DNA of 64,000 bases from Asterias rubens. Taxonomy: Eukaryota; Echinodermata; Asteroidea; Forcipulatida; Asteriidae. The DNA is taken from the NCBI RefSeq assembly GCF_902459465.1, contig NC_047068.1:372001-436000 (forward strand). The letters are read 5' to 3'. Positions 56,240 to 64,000 of the stretch are shown here, one piece after another. A model generated the notes under the pieces. The model saw only the letters and a list, made by a program, of their open reading frames with translations. It ran no database searches and was not told where the DNA came from. Position numbers and translations under genes: made by a program. Numbering within the stretch: the first letter of the stretch is position 1; each line of letters opens with the position of its first letter.

Positions 56240-59200
56240 CTAGGAGAGTCAGAGAGGAAGGAAAATGATTACTCAAAAAGGTTAAAAATGTTTCAAATAA
56301 TTAAACAGCAGGTTGGCATGGAACAATTTTCAGACTATGGAAAGGTTTGCGGTGACACCATGAAATGACTAAATTTTAAATGAGTTTGGGTGGTTCTGAA
56401 AAGAACCGTTGGTTTCAACTCGACGTTTCGATCAGTATGCTTTGATCGTTTTCTAGAGAAAGCTTTCTCCAGAACAGATAGTCATTACATGGTGTTACCG
56501 CAAACCTTTCCATATCATTTCAAATCCTACTTATTTTTCAGAATAACGACCCAAGAGATGAAAAGAGAGAGGGGAAGAAAAGAACAAAGAAAAAGTAAGG
56601 GATGAACATTGAAGAAGGAGATGAAAGGGTTGGGGTAGAACAAAAGGGGCTGATTTAGACACAAGGGCTAGAAACACAAAGGACAAAATTAAAAGTGGGG
56701 AGAAGGAGAAAAAAGCACCTTGTAAACCCGTTTCACTGTGTTGTGTAACGCATGCAAAAGAACCCAGTGCACTTTTCGAAAAGAGAAGGGGATCGCCCCA
56801 GTGTTCCTGGCTGTGGCTGCTGTATGCGCCGTAGCACCTTGTAAACCCTTATAAGGTGCTACATAATTGGGTCTCAAAATTCATTACTGCAATTACCTAT
56901 CTTTCTGAAAGGTTGTATATACTCAGCGCCTTGAGTACCTTGTTTGGTAGATACGTGCGCTATATAAGACTTCGATATCATATCATATCATATCATACTT
57001 AGGCTGGGATTGAGTCTTGTCTAATACACTTTACACAGTAAAAGTAATTCGACGATGACTAGAGCAAGCTAGTCACAACATTGAGACAAACTCAAGAACT
57101 GACTCCGTGGTAGTCGGTTAGTTACGATCCTAAAAAACTAAAGTAGTAGTCCCAGCCAATTTTCTATACCTTCCGCCCGGATGGTAGTGCAAAAGCAGGA
57201 CAGTTCTTTTCAGAACTGAGAAGTCTCCCGAACATCCGATAAGTCTACTCCGCGGTAGTAAAATATAGAAAGACAGTTCTCTAAGAACAAACTCTACCTG
57301 GCAAGTAGATACACACATGGTTTTACCGCAAACCAAATTATATACAATACCTCGTCATGCAATGCCTCAAATCCTATCTTAAGTAATAATCTTATCAGGA
57401 CTTACTTTGTTTGGATGATGTAACCTGCAGCACTATCGGTTGGTCAGCTCTCCCTGTGGTGGATACTGAGATTCCCCAGACCACGGTGTACATCGCTCTG
57501 TAATGAATCAAAACCCACATTACATTTGCAGATTAGCAAATTGGCAACAATTATGGAGAGTCTTCTACATCTACGTCTTTGATAATTCTCGTCAAAGCCT
57601 TTTCAGCGTCTAGACAAGGTGAGAAGACAATGAAGAAATTTCAGTTTTAGAAGTGGGAGGAAAACCCCAGAGAACTGTTCTAGGAAAAACCCACAAAGTC
57701 AAGTAGGGACTGAAAACCCCAATACACATAGTGCCCCCGGTAGGATTCGAACCAGGGTCCAAGGCAAGGCAAGACACCATTGCGCCAACCCGACTTGCAC
57801 CGATCTCAAAGAGCTGACAACCCCCCTCACCCCAAAGCCACAAATGCAAGTCAGTATGAGTATTAGGTGTCATGGCCGAGCAGTATCGAGCATCAAACTC
57901 AAGTCATCAAGTTGATTGGAAGGACCCTGACAATCCCTCAAAGCGCCTCACCCAGGCTTCAATTATGGGGGGAAATCTACAAGGCTGCTGGGCAAGTAGC
58001 TCAAAAGATGAACTTCTAAAAATGAGAATCAAAATGAGAAATTCTAAGCACTTTGACATGTAAGAGAAGATTGATCTCAACATCTTAAAGATTCAAGTAA
58101 ACTTCATTAATCAAAGAAGATGAAAGATAATTTTAATATCAAACTCAAAGTCTACATTTAAATTTAAATTGCTTTGGCTAAAGATACAGAGTGATTTATT
58201 TGTTTCTTCAATCAAAAAAACAAGACCATCGGACTTCAGTTTACTGGCACAAACTAAAACCACTGCCCTCGGGCCTGTGATCCAGTGTGGAATTTGAGCC
58301 CTGCCCCATCATATCAATGAAAGATAGCCCTGACGACGGTATGCAGGGACACACAGGATCAACAGCTTACCCATTGTGACTGCCAAATTTCATTGAGGAA
58401 CCAAAGGAACCTTGAGGTAACGTCACTTCTTCTGGATACTGTCTCTGTGACGAGGAGGAAGGAGAGAAGGACATAATGAAACGATCACTTTACAAACACA
58501 TTGTGAATCATCCTGGCTAAGTGATTTCGTTCACCTCTTTGGACGAACCCCTGTTCGAATCCCACCTCAGATTTTCACTCTCTTCCCGATTGTGTGTGTT
58601 TCCTCCATTTCTCACATGTAAATCTTAACATTTCTTCTCATTTCCTACTAATTATGTTCTTGATAAACATTGTGCTTTACTTTCCAGGCCTGATACTTCA
58701 CAGAGGCAACGAAGGCGATTGCCTCGATGCCCCATGGTCATTGCCTTGGTGCTCTTGAAATGTTCCAGTAGAAATTTACAGTTTCCTCATAGGGTGCCCT
58801 TTACCGCGGAGAAAATGCCTTGGTGCCCTTGCCCTTTCAAAAACGAAACATACAGGCCTGAATTTCATATGTATATTGAGTCTCACAAAGAGCAAATGCA
58901 GGGGCCAATTTCATAGAGCTGCTTAAGCAAAAAATTTGCATAAGCACGAAAATAGCTCGCTTATTTTACACAGGTTACTGGCAAAAATGCCATGCCATAT
59001 ACATTACTTGTGACTGGTATTTAGCTGTTGTTTGCTTAGCATAACAATTCAGTTGAGTCTTGGCCGGTAGTCTGATTTTACTAAGCAAGGAATTTTTTGT
59101 TTCATATGCACCAAAGCTATAGAATGATCTTCCCCATCAGCTCCGTACACTTGACTCCTTTACGATTTTCAAAAGCCAGCTTAAGAGACTCATCTTTTCA

Positions 59201-62200
59201 AATCTGCTTTACATTTAGTCCATTGCACTCGTCATCTCTACTTCTGTGAACTCTTTTGTCTGAAATGTTTGGGGGGCTAATCATCCTTACTCGCAGCTAA
59301 GAGCTGAATTGCCAAGGACGCGGCTACGTGTTCGAGAAGCAGGCATGCAAGGGCGCCTTTGGCTGCCAGCTACATCAACCCATTATGACCACGGAGCACA
59401 GCCAAGATCGAGAGTGTTTGATTTTTTCCCGAGGGAGAAAAACCGGATGGTCTGGAAAACCCTTGTGGCACAGCTGAAAACTAACGCACAACTCAACTCA
59501 CATATGGCCCTGGCCGGGAATCGAACCGGGGTCACCTTGCTAAGGCACCTAAAATGATGGCACTCCAAAAATGCCTGATGATTAGTTGATTAATTGACCA
59601 CATGCTTTACAAAACACTTCTTATTAGTTCTCTGATAATACCAGTTGCCTAGTTTTTCCACACATACATCACCAAAATTCATTTAGTCAATTGTTAAATG
59701 GCATATTCTTAAACAAAAAAAATCCCCTGGAAAGTATACAGAGAATACAAATTAGAAGACAAGTAAAAATTACATAGATGCAAAATGGAGACATCCAAAA
59801 TTGGTATAGGATTTAGGAAGGGAAACAAATTACCTTAAAGTGTTCAAATGCCTTCTGTCTTGCAACAAATCGCTGTGCGTACTGTCCATAACCCTTTAGG
59901 AATGGTTGAAGGGAACGACTCTTTTCCGCTTCTCGGACGAACTCTTCTAGTTCCCACAATGCCCTGTCGTCAATCTTAATAGATAACGATGTGATGCGAT
60001 TTCTTGTTTCTTGATTGCTTGGTGATGGCAAACTCTCTCTGGCTGTCACTGAAAGCTGTCATTAGATAGAGAGAGATGATTCAATTAGATTAGATTTGAT
60101 TTTTAATAATTAATAAACCACTAATGGAAACTGACTAGGTAAATTTGTAATAATTTGGGTTAAAACAAAAACAACTTGACTAGAGTGGAACTTAAACCAG
60201 CGACCTCCAAAATTAATTTACAGCAGCAATACAGGTTGAATGGATTATGACCGGCATCCCGAACAAAGCTATTGTTACAATCCCTGGGCGCCTAGTGAAA
60301 TTTATGATTCAACTAGTCGCGCCTCAATCTGTCCTGACTAATTTTTGACTCCCAATATGCATTGCGGAATAGTGTTTGCCACAGGTGCAATATTAAAACA
60401 AATGTTTTTTTGTTTTATGCAAGTCGCCAGACACACAAGCCCTGAAGGCCACTTCAAGGTGTGGGCTACAATTTTTTTTTTTCAGAGGTCGTTGCCACCT
60501 ATTTCTAAGGCTGACACAGGGTTACCCCCTTTTACAGCCCATACGGATGTAGGCTTGGGTATCAATGCTGAAAGGATTGGAGGATTGTTTCACCAACCGT
60601 TTGCTCTTCCACCTTGAAGTCAGCCTGGAATGTGAGCCCAGAGCACTCGCCTTGAAGACAGTGTTGCCTGGTGATCTGCTCACTATCCTTCTTGAGGACT
60701 TTGACTGTAGCATCTGTGTACTGGATACCAGTGAACGACCCTTGCAGGTGTAACTGCAAGAGGAAGAAAAAAACATCTAAATCATGGCTGCGCATTCTGA
60801 ACCCAGCAATCTTGGAGTTCCTGACATAAGGACCGTTCGTTTGAAACCTTGCAGGGTCGAGACCGTGCGTTAATAGTACTTGTCTTCCTCTTGGTCTTTT
60901 ATAATAAAAATAAAAATAATAATAATATCGAAGTCTTATATAGCGCACGAATCTACCGAACAAGGTACTCAAGGCGCAGAGTACAAACTTTCAGAAAGAT
61001 TGGTTATTGCAGTGACGAATTCTGAGACCCAATTATGTAGCACCTTATAAGGGTTTACAAGGGTTTATCGCACGGCCACGACCCTGCCAGTTTAAACAAA
61101 GGTTCATGACTTTATACCACTCTTTTATTTCCCCCTTCACATTGAGCATCATTCTTAGTGAAAAACAATGCTTAAATCTGTTAACTACAACACCAAACTG
61201 AACCAGGTTGAACCAGTATTCGATGTAGTCAGGCAGGTCTGGTATTTCATCATTGAGAGGGGAAGGCCATTTATTTTGCAAAGGGCCCTTCCATTGGAAA
61301 AAGTCCAAAGAAAACGATTGAAGGGGGCACCAAGGCCAAGACTTGGGGCAACAGAGGCCATGGCCTCCTTGGTCTGTATGTAAATCTGGGCCTGGACAGG
61401 GTTCAATAATAAGGGAATCAATGTGTGGTGAAGAGGTTTTCAACTAGTGGTTTAATCCCAACGAGGCCTGGTTCTTGATAATTTTCCGAGACGATAATTT
61501 TACCGAGACAAAGTCGAGGTAAATTATCAAGAACCAGGCCTCGGCGGGTTTATACCACTAGTTGAAAACCGATTCAACACACTAGTCAATTCTTTGTTCA
61601 ACCCCCAAAAAAGTAAAATAAACGCAAAAATTGTAATTGTTCAATGATTTCTTTCAACACAACACTTCTCCAGCTATGAAATGGTAAAGCCCTCCGCCGC
61701 CCTCGAGTAAACAACTCCTTATAAGGGAATGCTGTGCGCGTCGCGTGTATCGCGTGATGTGGCACAACTGTTTCAGCCCATGCTCTCGACCATAGGAATG
61801 AAGGTACAAGCTCGCGTGTCACGCCCATGTTTCAACACTTTTTACTGGTCATAAACAAAGGTTTACACACACACGTGACGCGCTCTCCACCAATACGAAT
61901 AGCGAAACTGTCTGAGGTATTTATGAATCTAGAGTTATGTTGGATAGTATTGACTTACATGATCCTGTGTAGATTGATCTGTAACATTGCTTCCAAGTTG
62001 AAGTGAAGACCTATTATTTTGAGCAGAAACAAAGAAAAGATTAAAAGTTGATAAAATATCTTTTGAAAAAATATTACCCTCCTGTGCTTAAAGAAGCCTC
62101 AAAATCACCTTCCCTCATTATTTTGGCGCTGATACCTCAAACAAATGACAAAGGCAGAGATTTGAGAACCTTAATTCTTTCAACAGTGACCAAAATTCCA

Positions 62201-63061
62201 TTATATTTAATTACTAGTTACATTAAGCTGGTGGTTTCTTCACATAACATGTATGTTAGTGACATATCTTGTCCCCAGCCCTAAACTTGTTTGAAGAAAA
62301 TCAAATTTGAAGTTGCACTCTTTTTTTAAACTGCTTTTTCGAAGTCTGCTTACTATTTTTATTTTAGATTCAAGTCCTGCCCAAGTAAATTTTTCTTTGT
62401 TCAACCCCACTCATGCATTTGGAACAGTTTTAGCTTTAAAGGATTTGGGTACTTTTTCCAAATGTCCAAAGATTTACATTAAACTTATATATACATTGTT
62501 TGAAGATAATGAAAGTAGAAAACTTCCCCACAAATATTAATTACTGAGGTGCTGCAATTTTTGAAAAATAAGTAAAACAAGTCACAAAACAATTCTTGTC
62601 TCAGTGAGACAAAAATTATTTTAGCATGTAAAACAATATTATCCAGTTATGGTTATAACATACCATAACTGGTTGATACATTTTTACATGCTAAAACTGA
62701 GACGAACATTATTTTTGTGACATTGTTTACTCATTTTTGAAAAAAATGCAGCACCTCAGTATAAAGTAATATTTTAAGGGAAGCTTTCTACTATCATAAT
62801 CTTCATACTGTGTAAGTTTAATGTAAATCTGTGGACATTGTGTTTTGTGTTTGGAAAAAGTACATAGACCCTTTAATCCGATCTCTCTTTTTCCCACAAG
62901 AAAATTGTTTTCACATACTGTATCCTATCGAGAGTCGTCATTTGTATCTCCAGCAATCTCTGCTCATCCTCCTCTACCTGCACCTCGAGGTGCGCGACCT
63001 CTTCTCGTAGCCTCTCTATCTCAGCGCTGTATCGGTCCTTAGACTCCTTCACTGTTGTCAT
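56118..63061 (-). CDS. CENPP: Centromere protein P (CENP-P), 7 exons
   Basis: Inner-kinetochore protein of the constitutive centromere-associated network; it pairs with CENP-O through RWD folds and acts in the CENP-O/P/Q/U group on centromeric chromatin. Exons (minus strand): 63061-62919, 62010-61959, 60753-60594, 60048-59834, 58444-58371, 57497-57406, 56239-56118. All junctions are GT-AG and keep phase, giving about 285 residues (human 288). The N-terminus is a coiled coil (residues about 1-45). The first RWD part includes LHLQGSFTGIQYTD and CLQGECSGLTFQADF, matching human LSGNCHMVTFQLEF. Then come LEEFVREAEKSRSLQPFL (human LSEFVSRAEERKDLFMFF), RQKAFEHFK, YPEEVTLPQGS, MYTVVWGISV, and the C-terminal TTAPEKFQQMLQRLGIEKSI (human ETAPLSFRTLVGLLGIEAAL). 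I chose the ATG at 63061 for its GCCGCCATGA context and the fit to the human length; an upstream exon remains possible. Family identity rests on remembered human sequence. Confidence 0.93.
56700..57000 (+). mobile_element. SINE, 3' part
   Basis: gcatgcaaaagaacccagtg, gcaccttgtaaacccttata and gcgctatataagacttcgat, then atatc repeats. Same family as 8220-8645. Confidence 0.8.
57040..57350. repeat. Dispersed repeat, inverted copy of the 38.8-kb family
   Basis: acgatgactagagcaagcta, gtagtcccagccaattttct, aagtagatacacacatggtt. It lies in the CENPP intron beside the exon at 57406. Confidence 0.75.
57406..57497 (-). CDS. CENPP: CENPP exon
   Basis: A 92-nt exon: acceptor TTACAG, donor GTAAGT. It encodes AMYTVVWGISVSTTGRADQP (human ELVIVWRIQIDEDGKVFPK), a strand pair of the C-terminal RWD domain. 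Confidence 0.93.
58371..58444 (-). CDS. CENPP: CENPP exon
   Basis: A 74-nt exon: acceptor TCACAG, donor GTAAGC. It encodes RQYPEEVTLPQGSFGSSMKF, matching human KYPDAVYLSEGPSSCSMGI, and ends in phase 2. Confidence 0.93.
58685..58865. repeat. Dispersed repeat, inverted partner of 49013-49160
   Basis: catagggtgccctttaccgc, aatgccttggtgcccttgcc and aaacatacaggcctga. Confidence 0.75.
58903..59115. mobile_element. Family-C MITE, right end decayed
   Basis: ggggccaatttcatagagct followed by arms with gctgttgtttgcttagcata. Confidence 0.75.
58905..59833. other. CENPP intron content
   Basis: A family-C MITE, then a tRNA-like fragment on minus near 59505-59560 (gggaatcgaaccggggtcac). The rest is unrecognised. 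Confidence 0.5.
59834..60048 (-). CDS. CENPP: CENPP exon, central RWD segment
   Basis: Acceptor TTTCAG, donor GTAATT, 215 nt. It contains ALWELEEFVREAEKSRSLQ and FVARQKAFEHFK, matching human SELSEFVSRAEERKDLFMF and YRKRTFKHLK. Confidence 0.94.
60495..60565. repeat. Single diverged unit of the 80-bp array
   Basis: Contains ggctgacacagggttacccc, then cttttacagcccatacggat and gtaggcttgggtatca. This is the same order as the 24.6-27.5 kb unit. It ends about 30 bases from a CENPP exon. Confidence 0.85.
60594..60753 (-). CDS. CENPP: CENPP exon, first RWD segment
   Basis: Acceptor CTTGCAG, donor GTGAAA. It encodes the GSFTGIQYTD...CLQGECSGLTFQADFKVEEQ segment, aligned by eye to human LSTLTGINIR...RLSGNCHMVTFQLEFQILE. 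The last base G completes a Val codon with TG from the next exon. Confidence 0.92.
60880..61090 (-). mobile_element. SINE, 3' part
   Basis: aataataataatatcgaagt, cttatatagcgcacgaatct and tatgtagcaccttataaggg: the tail half of the same SINE family, inside a CENPP intron. Confidence 0.8.
61390..61935. mobile_element. Family-G element
   Basis: ttttcaactagtggtttaat and taccactagttgaaaaccga are inverted around the ggcctggttcttgataattt core, followed by taaagccctccgccgccctc. Confidence 0.78.
61959..62010 (-). CDS. CENPP: CENPP small exon
   Basis: A 52-nt exon between TAATAG and GTAAGT. It encodes SSLQLGSNVTDQSTQDH and joins the coiled coil to the first RWD exon in phase. The sequence itself is poorly conserved; the call rests on position, splice sites and phase. 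Confidence 0.75.
62437..62877. mobile_element. Family-B MITE
   Basis: tttaaaggatttgggtactt to aaaaagtacatagaccctttaa. It ends about 45 bases from the first CENPP exon donor. Confidence 0.87.
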
Positions 63062-63113
63062 GGCGGCCAGACAGTTGTCCAGCTGGTCGTCATGGTCACC
63101 ATCGTCGTTAAAT
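62919..63113 (-). CDS. CENPP: CENPP exon 1 or 2, coiled-coil N-terminus
   Basis: Bounded by a weak acceptor-like ATATAG at 63115-63114 and a strong donor GTATGT at 62918. The frame reads through ESKDRYSAEIERLREEVAHL and ends in ATACA, completed to Gln by the G that opens the next exon. The sequence 5' of the ATG at 63061 is probably leader; it stays open in frame, so the true start is not fixed. Confidence 0.85.
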
Positions 63114-63354
63114 CTATATTGTATTATAATAATAAAACCAATTTGTTTAAATTCATAGCTGAATAATTTCATTTTTAAGTTTCCAAATTAAACAAGTTTT
63201 TTTTTCTGAATTGAGTTTCAGCAGCTAACAATTTCACTTTCAAAGAATGGCCAATTCTGATATAATAGGCACAACCAATAAACAAGACATCTGAATAACA
63301 TTACATGTACTGCTACTGTGCTTTCACTTTTGAAAGTTTTCCAAAATAGTAAAC

Positions 63355-63742
63355 TTAAAGGGAAGGTACACGTTTGGTAATTACTCAAAACAAATATTAA
63401 CTTAAAAACTGACTTGGTAACGAGCATTGGAGAGCTGTTAGTATAAAACATTGTGGGAAACGACTCCCTCTGAAGTAACGCAGTTTTTTAGAAAGAGGTA
63501 CTTTCTCACTAAAATAATAAAAGACTTCTAGCTAGAAGTCTTTTATTCCTATCTAAAAGCACACAAATTCGTCCAACAAGGGTGTTTTTTTCTGTCATCA
63601 TTTTCAATCAACTTTCGGTCAACTTCGATGACCGATTGAGCCCAAATTTTCACAGGCTTGTTATTTTATGCTTATGATGGGATACACCAAATGAGAACAC
63701 TGGTCTTTGACAATTACCAAACGTGTACACTGCCTTTAACCT
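63355..63742. mobile_element. Family-A2 MITE
   Basis: ttaaagggaaggtacacgtt to acgtgtacactgcctttaac; central hairpin agacttctagctagaagtct. Confidence 0.9.
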
Positions 63743-64000
63743 GTGCTTGCGATAATCGTAACTCTAATTAGATATGTACATGCAAGTTTTGATCATTCCC
63801 CTTGAACCTCAGCAGTGTTTTGACGGATCAATCCTGTGACACAAATGACGCTTACGGTACCTTAGTAATTGGGTGGGTACACTTCAAATGTTAAAACAAA
63901 AACTGAGTTTCCCCAATTTTAACCTCAGTTTTGTCATTCTCTTACGTCTTATTATGAAACCCTTAATTTGAATCCATTGAATTTTCAGCCATTTCCGTCA
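63743..64000. other. Sequence upstream of CENPP, nothing recognised
   Basis: No CpG island, TATA element or exon is evident. The CENPP promoter is either within 63.1-63.35 kb or beyond the window. Confidence 0.4.

Overview
The window is eukaryotic, intron-rich and full of small DNA transposons. Three human-like genes are recognisable, all read from the minus strand. Together with the repeat types (Ser/Leu-tRNA-like SINEs and very abundant short hairpin MITEs beginning TTTAAAGGCAGTGGACAC), this points to a marine deuterostome. An echinoderm, probably a sea star, is my best guess, made from memory of repeat families and not from a database search.

Genes from right to left, which is the direction of transcription: (1) CENPP, 63.06-56.12 kb, seven exons with every junction in phase, about 285 residues. 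It encodes a subunit of the inner-kinetochore CENP-O/P/Q/U group. (2) One orphan exon at 50.8 kb that I cannot name. (3) The last two exons of WDR90, 40.24-38.52 kb, encoding the final WD40 blades of a centriole protein. None of the roughly 1,700 upstream residues was found. (4) CCDC174, 28.88-6.58 kb, eight exons, a nuclear protein linked to splicing and the exon junction complex. Its reading frame carries a TAG in place of a conserved Tyr codon and a one-base frameshift in the last exon. It also lacks the exon for a conserved VDY-x-DSLGR segment. A degenerate THAP zinc-finger relic sits inside a transposon-like element at 23.6-24.6 kb.

The rest is repeats. There are six tandem arrays: an AT-rich array at 2.2-5.75 kb, an exon-derived 115-bp array at 17.4-18.2 kb, an 80-bp array of about 36 copies at 24.6-27.5 kb, a 56-bp array at 42.2-43.0 kb, a 51-bp array at 43.6-44.6 kb, and a 144-bp array at 51.4-52.6 kb. 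At least six MITE families and several SINE families fill introns and spacers. Three nested insertions have clear target-site duplications: 19.0-21.4 kb, 37.2-37.5 kb and 47.9-48.6 kb.

The most unusual feature is the 115-bp array. It consists of seven extra tandem copies of the 3' half of a CCDC174 coding exon, each with its splice donor, lying just downstream of the real exon. I found no bacterial genes, CRISPR arrays, rRNA genes or convincing functional tRNA genes.
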